DNA from: Anaerolinea sp.
Lineage (GTDB): Bacteria > Chloroflexota > Anaerolineae > Anaerolineales > Villigracilaceae
Direction of reading: 5' to 3'
Length of the DNA: 10,974 nucleotides
Assembly (NCBI GenBank): GCA_020720965.1
Contig: DYNS01000066.1
Coordinates: forward strand, 1 to 10,974
This document shows positions 1 to 7,258 of the stretch, in pieces. The translations under genes were made by a program, and so were the position numbers. The notes below the pieces were generated by a model. That model did not search any database. It saw only the letters and a program-made list of their open reading frames with translations, and was not told the DNA's origin. Numbering within the stretch: position 1 is the first letter of the stretch; each line of letters opens with the position of its first letter.

Positions 1-714
1 CAGGATGCCCGCCGAGATGAACAAAGTACGTGGTGCGTGGTGTTGGTTTTCCTGGGTGGGTGGGGCAAACCCGCGCAGGAAGAAAACCAGCGCCGCCGCA
101 AAGGCGATGGTGATGGCGTTGGTGAGGAAGAGCAGGGAGGCTCCGCCTGCCACGTCCCAACGGGTGAGGGCGATGCCGATGCCAACCGTGCAAAGGGGCG
201 GCATGAGGGCGGTGGCGATGGCTACCCCCGGCAAGGCGGCGGAGATATTGGGGCGGGTGAGGGCGTAGGCGGCGGCTAAACCTCCTGCCAGGGCAATAAG
301 CAGGTCTATGGGGGAGGGATGGATACGGGCAAGTACCTCCGCCGGGAGTTCTTGCAACGCCACAATGGGTAGTTGGGTGTTGACCAGGGTCATCAGGCTG
401 GAAAGCAGAACTGCCAACGCTCCTCCCCGAATCAGGGCGGTGAGGGAGTTTTGCGCCAATCGGGCATCGCCCATGATGGATGCCAACCCGATGCCGATGA
501 TGGGCGACATGAGCGGAGCCACCAACATCGCGCCGATGATGACCGCTGGGGAGTTGGTGATGAGCCCCAGGGTGGCAATGCTGCAAGAGAGTACAACTAA
601 CAGGAAGAAGTCGAAACTGGAGGTGGCAGAGGCGGAAATATCGCTAACGACTTCGATTCTTTCTCTTTCTGGCATGGGGCGCATAACGCGCCGCCAAAGG
701 GAAGTTTGCTGCAT
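1..714 (-). CDS. DUF389 family multi-pass membrane protein (partial, C-terminus off the left edge)
   Basis: The first 238 codons are visible with no stop; the gene continues beyond base 1. The start is ATG at 714-712, with GGAGG (720-724 on the top strand as CCTCC) five bases upstream. After a short charged N-terminus, hydrophobic segments lie at about 36-52, 57-80, 95-112, 135-152, 159-184 and 191-213. The signature is a proline/glycine-rich motif, NSPAVIIGAMLVAPLMSP (54-71), echoed by ALPGVAIATALMPPL (160-174). This is the hallmark of the DUF389 (TIGR00341/TIGR00271-like) hydrophobic family, whose function is not established. It lies 29 bp after the asparagine synthase stop and is probably the last visible gene of the leftward operon with the chloride and cation transporters. 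A transport or membrane-stress role would be a guess from context. Family assignment is confident, function unknown. Confidence 0.85.
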   Translation of the reverse strand, partial: MQQTSLWRRVMRPMPERERIEVVSDISASATSSFDFFLLVVLSCSIATLGLITNSPAVIIGAMLVAPLMSPIIGIGLASIMGDARLAQNSLTALIRGGALAVLLSSLMTLVNTQLPIVALQELPAEVLARIHPSPIDLLIALAGGLAAAYALTRPNISAALPGVAIATALMPPLCTVGIGIALTRWDVAGGASLLFLTNAITIAFAAALVFFLRGFAPPTQENQHHAPRTLFISAGIL

Positions 715-743
715 CTTTGCCTCCGAGGCTGGTTTTTGTTGGT

Positions 744-2249
744 TTACAATTCCGCGCTGGTGACGGAGCGGGTGCGTCCCACCGTTTCGGCGGGGATGCG
801 CTCGCCGAAGTGTTCGCGGAAGATTTGAAAATAGAACCATTCTTCTTTGGAGCGCAAGGCTGCCTGGGGATTTTCTTGTTGCGCCTGAGAAAATTCCTCA
901 TCCGAAACCTTTTCCTGAGCGTAGTTACCGAGCAGGTCTTGCGAGCCTGCGCCTTGTGAGAATTTTTGTTTGGGTCGCCATAGCACCTGTGGGGGAATGT
1001 AGCCCTGGAAGGCACGCCGCAGGAGGTGTTTTTCGGTTCCGTTGCCGGTGTGGAATTTGAGTTGGGCGGGCAGGCTCAATGCCACCCGAATCATTTCTTT
1101 ATCCAAAAAGGGGACTCTGCCTTCCAGGCTGTGCGCCATTGTCATCCGGTCGGTGCGTTGCAGGTTGGTGTTGTGCAGGTTGGTTGTTGTCGTCCAGAGT
1201 TCGTTTTGGAAGGTTTGCGGGTCGGTGACTCCTGCCAGGTATTCGTACCCGCCGAAGATTTCATCGGCGCCTTCGCCGGTGAGCATGACTTTGACGTGTT
1301 CGGCTGCCAGCCTTGCCAAAAAATAGTTGGGGATGGCGCTCCGCACCAGGGCGGCGTCAAAAGATTCGAGGTGGTAGATGACTTCGGGCAGGGCTTCCAA
1401 CATTTCTTCGGATGTGTATTGATAGACGTGATGTCTGGTTCCGAGCATGTCTGCTACTTCTTGTGAGCGGGCGATGTCCTCGCTGTCCTCCATGCCGACT
1501 ACGAAGGTATCGAGCGTGTCGCGCCCCTCGCGTGCGAGGGCGGCTATCAGGCTGCTATCCAAGCCGCCAGAGAGGCTTACCCCTACGGGGATGCCGGGGT
1601 CGGCTATCAGGCGTTTTTCTACGGCTTGGCTCAGGCTGTTGCGGAGCAGGTCATCTATTTCGGTTTCGGAGATGTTGGAGGGGAGAGAGTTGTTCCATTG
1701 CAGGTCGTCAATTTCAAAATAACGGGTGAAACCGTTGCCTGGGCTCCACCAATGCCCGGCGGGGAACTCTAAAATTTCGCCGGGGGCATTCAGCAGGGCT
1801 TTGATTTCGGATGCGAAGTAGAGAGTATCTTCGCCTTGGGCGTAGTAGAGGGGTTTGATGCCGAGGGGGTCTCTTGCCAGCAGGGGTTCTTCCCCCAGCA
1901 GGGCAAAAGCGAACATGCCATCCAATTTTTGCAGAGCTTCGGTATTTTGGTCTGTCAGCAGGCGCAGAACAACTTCCGTATCGCCTTCGGTTTGCCAGTT
2001 TCCACCCTCTTCCTGGCGCAGTTGTTGGTAGTTGTAAATTTCTCCGTTAAAGGCAATCCAGTTTTCGCCGTCTGTCATGGGTTGCTGGCTGGTTTCCACG
2101 TCCACAATGGAAAGCCGGGTGTGTCCCAGCGTGCCGGAGGGGGTGGAGATGACATTTTGCTCGTCTGGTCCGCGATGTTGAATGGTTTTGATTGATTTTT
2201 TTACGAAGGTTGTTTTCTTTTTTGGGGTTGTCCCTGAGAATCCGCACAT
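744..2249 (-). CDS. asnB: Asparagine synthase (glutamine-hydrolysing), AsnB type
   Basis: This 501-residue enzyme makes asparagine from aspartate, ATP and glutamine in the cytoplasm. The start is fixed by biology: MCGFSG places the glutaminase nucleophile Cys directly after the initiator Met, and AAAGGA lies 7 bases upstream. An in-frame extension to 2459 exists, but it overlaps the antiporter gene and would bury the Cys. N-terminal class II amidotransferase signs are HTRLSIVD (43-50), FNGEIYN (67-73), EGDTEV (88-93) and ARDPLGIKPLYY (125-136). The synthetase half has the PP-loop SGGLDSS (227-233), GEGADEIFGGY (325-335) and EGRVPFLD (376-383). All key motifs look intact. It is shorter than E. 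coli AsnB (about 554), mainly from a trimmed C-terminal tail. It sits between the antiporter (26 bp gap) and DUF389 (29 bp gap), an unusual setting among ion transporters. Confidence 0.96.
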   Translation of the reverse strand: MCGFSGTTPKKKTTFVKKSIKTIQHRGPDEQNVISTPSGTLGHTRLSIVDVETSQQPMTDGENWIAFNGEIYNYQQLRQEEGGNWQTEGDTEVVLRLLTDQNTEALQKLDGMFAFALLGEEPLLARDPLGIKPLYYAQGEDTLYFASEIKALLNAPGEILEFPAGHWWSPGNGFTRYFEIDDLQWNNSLPSNISETEIDDLLRNSLSQAVEKRLIADPGIPVGVSLSGGLDSSLIAALAREGRDTLDTFVVGMEDSEDIARSQEVADMLGTRHHVYQYTSEEMLEALPEVIYHLESFDAALVRSAIPNYFLARLAAEHVKVMLTGEGADEIFGGYEYLAGVTDPQTFQNELWTTTTNLHNTNLQRTDRMTMAHSLEGRVPFLDKEMIRVALSLPAQLKFHTGNGTEKHLLRRAFQGYIPPQVLWRPKQKFSQGAGSQDLLGNYAQEKVSDEEFSQAQQENPQAALRSKEEWFYFQIFREHFGERIPAETVGRTRSVTSAEL

Positions 2250-2256
2250 TGATTTT

Positions 2257-2262
2257 TCCTTT
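2257..2262 (-). promoter_or_regulatory. Ribosome binding site deciding the asnB start
   Basis: AAAGGA on the bottom strand lies 7 bases before the ATG at 2249-2247. It supports initiation at MCGF rather than at upstream in-frame ATGs that would destroy the N-terminal catalytic cysteine. The antiporter gene has the same AAAGGA site with the same 7-base spacing (3288-3293). Confidence 0.7.
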
Positions 2263-2275
2263 CTGATGGTTGAAT

Positions 2276-3280
2276 TTACCCGAGGAAGTACAGCATGACC
2301 ATTGCGCCGAGATACATCCCGGAGAGCAAAAGCCCGTCCCAAGAGATGCGGTATGGAGTCTTGGGGGAGACGCGGTACATGAGGCTGACGATGACGACTC
2401 CCGTCATCATCATGGTGATGACGGCGGCGAAGCCGTTGGCATCTGTGAGGGCTGCCCAAAAATTATCGCCGCCGTCTGCCAGGTCGTAGATGGGCAAGAG
2501 AGCGATGTTGAACAGGTTGGAGCCGAGGACGTTGGCGATTGCCATATCAATTGCTCCAATGCGAATGGCTGCCAGGCTGGCGGCAATTTCTGTCAGGGAG
2601 GTGGAGGTTGCCAGAAAGAGATTCCCTACAAAACTGCGAGAAAGCCCGGTTGTGGCAGAAATGCGGTCGCCGATGGAGGCGAGCCAGACCCCCAGCGCCA
2701 CCACTGCCAGGGCGCTGAACAGGAAAATTAGGGCGGCTTTGCGGGCGCTGATGTGGGCGTAATCCCCCACCTGCGCTTCCTGTTCGCGCACCTCGGCTTG
2801 ACGGGCTTGCTCCACTTTGGAGATGAGTTGCGCCCCAAAGCCATAAGTGAGCAGAACCAGCACGCTGAGCAGGCTGAAGCCCCACAACCCCACGCTGTTA
2901 AACTGTGTGCCGATGAGAACGCCCATCGCTACCATGCCCAACATCAACACACCCAGCCCGGCAGAGAGGATGTGACCATCATGCGTTTTGGAGAGGATGC
3001 GTCCCGGCTGATAGGCTAAATCCATCATGGCGATGAGCGCCAGGTTGAACAGGCAAGAGCCGAGGATGGAGCCTGCCGCCAGGTTGGGCGCTTTAAGCCA
3101 GGCAACTGCCGAAACCCCGGAGGCAAGTTCTGGCAGGGAAGTGACCCCGGCGATGAGAATCGCACCCACCCAGGCGCGTCCCAGCCCGGTTTTATCCGCC
3201 AGTACGTCTCCATATTTGGAGAGCAAGGTTGCCGCCCAGATGATGAGAACGGCGCAGAGTAGGAATTCGAGCCAAATCAT
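2276..3280 (-). CDS. CaCA-family cation antiporter (Na+/Ca2+ or Ca2+/H+ exchanger-like)
   Basis: This is a 334-residue inner-membrane protein built of two inverted halves, as in the calcium/cation antiporter superfamily. The first alpha repeat shows GVTSLPELASG (45-55) followed by GSILGSCLFN (70-79). The second shows ATSTSLTEIAAS (224-235) followed by NVLGSNLFN (250-258). The paired glutamates E51 and E231 correspond to the family's ion-binding acids. A charged loop of about 155-182 separates the halves, as is usual. Start ATG at 3280 has AAAGGA seven bases upstream. The first repeat has GSC where the second keeps the usual GSN. The gene is 31 bp after the chloride transporter and 26 bp before asnB, so it is probably co-transcribed. 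The transported ion (Ca2+, Na+, K+ or H+) cannot be told from sequence. Confidence 0.9.
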   Translation of the reverse strand: MIWLEFLLCAVLIIWAATLLSKYGDVLADKTGLGRAWVGAILIAGVTSLPELASGVSAVAWLKAPNLAAGSILGSCLFNLALIAMMDLAYQPGRILSKTHDGHILSAGLGVLMLGMVAMGVLIGTQFNSVGLWGFSLLSVLVLLTYGFGAQLISKVEQARQAEVREQEAQVGDYAHISARKAALIFLFSALAVVALGVWLASIGDRISATTGLSRSFVGNLFLATSTSLTEIAASLAAIRIGAIDMAIANVLGSNLFNIALLPIYDLADGGDNFWAALTDANGFAAVITMMMTGVVIVSLMYRVSPKTPYRISWDGLLLSGMYLGAMVMLYFLG

Positions 3281-3311
3281 TATTTTTTCCTTTCGCTATA
3301 ACGGAGAATTT

Positions 3312-5258
3312 TCAGCCGCAGAGTTGCAGCACGGCTTGGCGGGCTTCGCCTTCCGCCACCACAACCAGCACATCACCGGCTTGCAGGGTTGTCTCACCGC
3401 GTGGGATGAAAACCTCCCGCCCTCGCCGCACGCTGGCTATCAGGCAGGCAGGCGGAAAAGGGATGTCTTTCATCTTCTTGCCTGCGGCGGCGGCAAAAGG
3501 CTGAATAACTACATCCGATACGTTCACCCGCGCCGGGGTGAGCGCATCCAGCCGAACAGCGTGTTCGCGGTGTCGCTGGCTTACGCGCCGGGTGAGGGCG
3601 ATTTCGTAAGCGTGAATGACATCTGCCCGGCGTAGAACCCCCAACAGTTTGCGGGGGTCTTCCCGCGAGACGACCGGCAGGCGACCTACGTCTCGGCGGC
3701 TCATTCGCCGCAGAGCGGCGCTGAGGCTTTCATCCGGGTAGGCAGTTTCGGGGTGACGGGTGCAGGCTTGGCTGACGGTTTCGCCCTGAGTGCGTTCTAT
3801 ATCCTGCACAGTCAGGATTCCGCTCAGGTTGCCTTCGGCATCTGTTACCGGCATCCCGTGTCGGCGGCTGCGTGCCAAAAGGTCGGCGGCTTCCTCCAGG
3901 GGCATGGTTTCGGGCAGGGAGGCGGAGTCGGGGCGCATGGCTTCACCAACGGTGATGGCGCTCATCACCTCCCCGTCCCGCCCCCTATCCAGGCGTCTGC
4001 CGTGCCTTGGCAGCCCCAGAGCATAGACAGAGTCGCGTTGAATGCGTTGAGAGAGCAAAACGCTCACGGCTACGGCGAACATGAGAGGCAGGATGATGCG
4101 GTAATCATTGGTCATTTCAAAAAGGAGCAAGACAGCCGTAAGCGGGGCATGAACAGCCCCGGCTAACACCGCCGCCATGCCAACCAGGGCAAAAGCGGGC
4201 GGGTTTAGCCCCAACAGGGGGAAGAGACTCTGCGCCCCCAACCCAAACGCGCCGCCTAGCATTGCCCCTACAAAAAGGGAGGGCGCAAACACCCCGCCCA
4301 AAAAGCCCCCGCCAATGCTCACCGGGGTAAGGATTAATTTGGCAAGCATCAGCGCCAGCAAAAGCCCCAACCCCAAATCGTTTTTGTTTAGCGCCTCGCC
4401 GATGGTCTCGTAACCTACCCCAAAAACCTGCGGCAGAAAAATCCCCGTCAGCCCCACCAACGCTCCTGCAAACGCGGTTTTCACCGGGCGGGCAACCTGC
4501 CAGGCGCGGAAAAAATCCTGCGCCAGGTACAGCAGGCGCACATATAAAGCCGAAACCGGTCCAGCCAGCAGACCCAGACCCAGGTAAAGAGGCAGTTCCC
4601 AAACCGAGTGAAAGGCATAAGCGGGAACCTGAAAGGCGGGCGATGCTCCCGAAACCGCCTGCGTAAACACGGAGGAGGTAACCGCCGCGACCAGAATCAT
4701 CCCCAGGTTACCGCCAATTTCCCCCAGGATAATCTCCAGCGCAAAAAACACCCCGGCAATGGGCGCGTTAAAAGCGGCGGCAATGGCAGAAGCCGCCCCC
4801 GCCGCCACCAGGGTACGGGTGCGCTCATCCGAAAGGCGGAAGACCCGCCCTAAAAAAGAGCCGAGATTTGCCCCAATCTGCACGGAGGGGTCTTCCGGTC
4901 CCACAGACGCGCCCGCGCCGATGGAAAGAATCGCGGCGGCGGCCTTGATGGGCGCTTTCTGATAAGCCAACCTGCCCCCGGAGAGTGCCACCGCCTGCAT
5001 AATGCCTGCCGTGCCGTGTAATTTTTCCTCGCCAATAAGAAAATGCGCCACCAAGCCCACCAAAACCCCGCCCGCCAAAGGGACGAGCGCCACCTGCCAG
5101 CCTTGTACCGCCCCAAAAATGGTAGCTCCCAAGCCATCAAAAAGCCACTTAAAGAGCCAAACGCCCACGCCGCTTCCCAAGCCTACTAAAACGGCGGCAG
5201 CGCCCAGGGTAAGCGTGTCGGAAGTGGATATTCGCAGGAGCAGGGGGAATCTTTTCAT
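3312..5258 (-). CDS. ClC-type chloride channel/antiporter with C-terminal CBS pair and TrkA-C domain
   Basis: About 648 residues. Residues about 15-405 form the ClC membrane core: VGPEDPSVQIG (119-129) is the GxEGP-type motif with gating glutamate E122, GGVFAPSL (321-328) is the GIFAP-type filter element, and HAPLTAVLLLFEMT is a conserved late helix. Y412 may be the filter tyrosine. Two CBS domains follow (about 435-488 and 497-553), then a TrkA-C/RCK-C-like beta domain (about 576-648) ending GDVLVVVAEGE. This implies gating by nucleotide or another cytosolic ligand. The position of the internal proton glutamate is Ile (FALEI, 172-176), and the usual GSGIP filter stretch reads HGTAG, so channel versus exchanger behaviour is open. 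The start is uncertain: ATGs lie at 5285, 5264 and 5258. The last has AGAGAG six bases upstream, whereas 5285 has no visible site. First gene of the leftward operon. Confidence 0.93.
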   Translation of the reverse strand: MKRFPLLLRISTSDTLTLGAAAVLVGLGSGVGVWLFKWLFDGLGATIFGAVQGWQVALVPLAGGVLVGLVAHFLIGEEKLHGTAGIMQAVALSGGRLAYQKAPIKAAAAILSIGAGASVGPEDPSVQIGANLGSFLGRVFRLSDERTRTLVAAGAASAIAAAFNAPIAGVFFALEIILGEIGGNLGMILVAAVTSSVFTQAVSGASPAFQVPAYAFHSVWELPLYLGLGLLAGPVSALYVRLLYLAQDFFRAWQVARPVKTAFAGALVGLTGIFLPQVFGVGYETIGEALNKNDLGLGLLLALMLAKLILTPVSIGGGFLGGVFAPSLFVGAMLGGAFGLGAQSLFPLLGLNPPAFALVGMAAVLAGAVHAPLTAVLLLFEMTNDYRIILPLMFAVAVSVLLSQRIQRDSVYALGLPRHGRRLDRGRDGEVMSAITVGEAMRPDSASLPETMPLEEAADLLARSRRHGMPVTDAEGNLSGILTVQDIERTQGETVSQACTRHPETAYPDESLSAALRRMSRRDVGRLPVVSREDPRKLLGVLRRADVIHAYEIALTRRVSQRHREHAVRLDALTPARVNVSDVVIQPFAAAAGKKMKDIPFPPACLIASVRRGREVFIPRGETTLQAGDVLVVVAEGEARQAVLQLCG

Positions 5259-5285
5259 TTTCATCTCTCTTTTCTGTGCGCTCAT

Positions 5286-5439
5286 CGTCTATTACAACCC
5301 GGTCAGCCGTGTCTGGCGCAAAATGCCCAAAAAATATAACACAAAAACGGGGCTATTCTTCCGACTGCATTGGCTTGTTTGACAATTCGGAAAAACGGGA
5401 GTAATATTTTGTAAGAAACGGAAATAAATAAGACTTATT
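5286..5439. other. Divergent intergenic region between ClC operon and regulator operon
   Basis: This AT-richer spacer of 154 bp separates the two divergent blocks and must hold both start signals. The rightward promoter is clear (5379-5407). For the leftward operon only a weak TATATT-like box (bottom strand, about 5338-5333) was seen, with no good -35, so its promoter is unresolved. No gene fits here. Confidence 0.6.
5379..5407 (+). promoter_or_regulatory. Sigma70-type promoter of the Lrp-led operon
   Basis: A perfect -35 box TTGACA (5379-5384) is followed by a 17-base spacer and the -10 box TAATAT (5402-5407, four of six consensus positions). Transcription would begin near 5413-5416, giving a leader of about 25 nt before the regulator ATG at 5440. 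It reads into the regulator and the aminotransferase/dehydrogenase genes. Identified by eye; no start-site data. Confidence 0.7.
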
Positions 5440-5450
5440 ATGTACAAAAT
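5406..5450. promoter_or_regulatory. Inverted-repeat operator candidate at the regulator promoter
   Basis: ATTTTGTA (5406-5413) and TACAAAAT (5443-5450) are perfect 8-base inverted repeats. The left arm overlaps the -10 box and predicted start site; the right arm lies in the first codons of the regulator. Between them a second perfect inverted repeat, AATAAG-A-CTTATT (5427-5439), abuts the ATG. The arm centres are about 37 bp apart. Lrp/AsnC proteins commonly autoregulate by binding AT-rich imperfect dyads, so this is a plausible operator. Binding is inferred. Confidence 0.45.
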
Positions 5451-5913
5451 CGACAAAACTGATTGGAAAATCATCAACTTGCTTATGCAAGACGGCAGAA
5501 TGCCAGCCGCTGATATTGCCCGCCTGGTGGGGGATATTTCTGAGCGGGCGGTGCGTTATCGCATTGAACGAATGCGAGAAAACGAAATTATTCAAATTAC
5601 GGCAGTTGCCAACCCTCGCGCCGTAGGTATGACGGCGGTGGCGGATGTCTGGCTGGAGTGCGATGCCGATTCCATTATGGAAGTTGCCAGGCGCATGACG
5701 GAGTACGAAAACGTCAGTTATGTTGCCTGCTCCATTGGAGAGACGGACGTAAGCGTCCAAATTCTGGCGCGCGATACCGCAGAAGTGTATCGCTTTGTAA
5801 CGGAGGTGATAGGTAAGTCGCCTGGGGTAAGAAAGACCACAACGTCTATCGTGCCCCTTGTGCTCAAGGATGTGTATGAGTGGAAAATCCCTGCGGGGAC
5901 GGTGGAAGATTGA
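5440..5913 (+). CDS. Lrp/AsnC family transcriptional regulator
   Basis: This 157-residue DNA-binding regulator has the family's usual length. It opens with IDKTDWKIINLLMQDGR, the classic first helix, followed by a helix-turn-helix (about 21-45) ending SERAVRYRIERM. A linker leads to an alpha/beta RAM effector domain (about 65-147) with the turn GETDVSVQI (100-108), where amino-acid ligands bind in this family. The ATG follows a strong promoter, but its ribosome binding site is weak (AAGA about six bases upstream). It is the first gene of the rightward block, 31 bp before the HemL-like aminotransferase, so it probably controls the catabolic genes and itself. Its ligand is not evident; a substrate or product of the downstream transaminases is the natural guess. 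Confidence 0.93.
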   Translation: MYKIDKTDWKIINLLMQDGRMPAADIARLVGDISERAVRYRIERMRENEIIQITAVANPRAVGMTAVADVWLECDADSIMEVARRMTEYENVSYVACSIGETDVSVQILARDTAEVYRFVTEVIGKSPGVRKTTTSIVPLVLKDVYEWKIPAGTVED

Positions 5914-5928
5914 TAAAAACACATTCAC

Positions 5929-5935
5929 AAAGGAG
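5929..5935 (+). promoter_or_regulatory. Ribosome binding site deciding the HemL-like gene start
   Basis: AAAGGAG lies nine bases before ATG at 5945. The reading frame is open back to an ATG at 5858, but that would overlap the regulator gene by 56 bases, lacks a comparable site and adds 29 residues foreign to the aminotransferase fold. The 5945 start is therefore preferred. Confidence 0.75.
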
Positions 5936-5944
5936 TCTGTTACC

Positions 5945-7246
5945 ATGAAAAATTTTGCCAAAAGCCAGGCAATGCAAAAACGCGCCCAACAAATTACCCC
6001 CCTGGGCGTAAATTCCAATTTCCGTTACTGGGGCGAGGGCATCACCCCTTACGTCAGCAAGGGCAAAGGCGCTTACCTGTGGGACGTGGACGGCAACCGC
6101 TACATTGACTACCGCATGGCGTTTGGACCTATCATTTTGGGTCACGCGGTGGACGAAATTGACAACAAAGTTGCCGAAGAAATTCGCAACGGGGTTCTCT
6201 TTGCCATGACCGGCGAACTGGAACTGGAAGTGGAAGAAATGATTATCAACATGGTTCCCGGCGTGCAAATGGTGCGCCTGGCAACCACCGGCACCGAAGC
6301 CACCATGCACGCCATCCGCGTAGCGCGGGCATTTACCGGGCGGGAGATGATTGTCAAATTTGAGGGGAATTATCACGGCTTTCACGACAACACCCTCTGG
6401 AGCACTTACGCCCCCGCAGAAGCCTACGGCAGCCCCCGCTCACCCATCCCGGTTCCGGCATCCTCCGGCATTCCCCGCACCCTCGGCAGCCTCATCATCA
6501 CCCTGCCCTTCAACGACAAAGAAGGATTTGAGCGGGTCATGTTCTCTTACGGGCGGCAGATTGCCGCTGTCATCACCGAACCCTGCCAGGGAAACTGCGG
6601 CGCCATTTTGCCCCAACCCGGCTTTTTAGACCTGGTGCAGCAAAAGTGCACCGAATACGGCGCAATGTTCATCCTGGATGAGGTGAAAACCGGCTTCCGC
6701 ATCGGCAACGGCGGCGCACAGGAATACTACAACCTCTCGCCAGACCTGATAACCTACGCCAAAGCCCTCGGCAATGGCTACCCGGCGGCAGCCTTTGGCG
6801 GCAAACGCGAGGTGATGGAAATCATTGGGCGGGGCGTGGCGCAAGGCGGAACCTACACCAACAACAAACCGGGCGTTGCCGGAGCCTGGGCAACCCTCAA
6901 GATGTTGCAAGAGAAACCCATCCTGGCAGAAATTGAACAGCGCGGCAAACGCCTGATGGACGGCGTAGACCAGATTCTCACCGAAGAAGGTCTGGTTCAC
7001 ACCATGAACGGCTACCCGGCAATGTTCTCCTTTGCCATCGGCGCAGAGCAAGTGACCAACCAACGCGAGTGGAACAAAACCGACCACGACCTGTACCTTT
7101 CCATTATGGATAAGATGATGGAACGCGGCGTGATGCCGGATATGGATGCCCGCGAACCCTGGTTTATGGCGCACGCCCACAGCGAAGCGGACGTGGACGA
7201 AACTCTTACCGTCTTCCGCGAAGCCGTGCGGGAAGCCAAGGGCTAG
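5945..7246 (+). CDS. Class III aminotransferase, glutamate-1-semialdehyde aminomutase (HemL)-like
   Basis: This 433-residue PLP-dependent fold-type I enzyme is closest in pattern to HemL. Features in order: N-terminal GVNSNFRYWGEG and YLWDVDGNRYIDY (44-56), ATTGTEATMHAIRVAR (113-128, phosphate-binding region), YHG (143-145), ITEP (210-213), LDEVKTGFR (244-252) with PLP-pyridine Asp245, and YAKALGNG (271-278) with Schiff-base Lys273. Length fits HemL (about 430), but the usual GTLSGNP-type loop reads GTYTNNKPG, and no haem genes lie nearby. Being in an operon with two other transaminases, a semialdehyde dehydrogenase and an Lrp regulator, it is more likely a catabolic amine or beta-amino-acid aminotransferase or an aminomutase than a tetrapyrrole enzyme. 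The fold is certain, the substrate is not. The next gene starts 12 bp after its stop. Confidence 0.9.
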   Translation: MKNFAKSQAMQKRAQQITPLGVNSNFRYWGEGITPYVSKGKGAYLWDVDGNRYIDYRMAFGPIILGHAVDEIDNKVAEEIRNGVLFAMTGELELEVEEMIINMVPGVQMVRLATTGTEATMHAIRVARAFTGREMIVKFEGNYHGFHDNTLWSTYAPAEAYGSPRSPIPVPASSGIPRTLGSLIITLPFNDKEGFERVMFSYGRQIAAVITEPCQGNCGAILPQPGFLDLVQQKCTEYGAMFILDEVKTGFRIGNGGAQEYYNLSPDLITYAKALGNGYPAAAFGGKREVMEIIGRGVAQGGTYTNNKPGVAGAWATLKMLQEKPILAEIEQRGKRLMDGVDQILTEEGLVHTMNGYPAMFSFAIGAEQVTNQREWNKTDHDLYLSIMDKMMERGVMPDMDAREPWFMAHAHSEADVDETLTVFREAVREAKG

Positions 7247-7258
7247 AAAGGACTTTTT

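Noticed and set aside
5..763. Several plus-strand open frames at the left end
   Set aside because: The bottom strand encodes a DUF389 protein with clear motifs and a ribosome binding site; the plus-strand frames are its complements.
2250..2459. A 70-codon N-terminal extension of asparagine synthase
   Set aside because: It overlaps the antiporter gene in another frame, is Arg/His-rich, and would hide the catalytic cysteine that must follow the initiator Met.
3027..3635. Plus-strand open frame across the antiporter-chloride transporter junction
   Set aside because: It is opposite two conserved membrane protein genes and resembles neither a domain nor a signal sequence.
5858..5944. An N-terminal extension of the HemL-like gene by 29 codons
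   Set aside because: It overlaps the regulator gene, and the ATG at 5945 has a strong AAAGGAG site and the natural N-terminus of the family.
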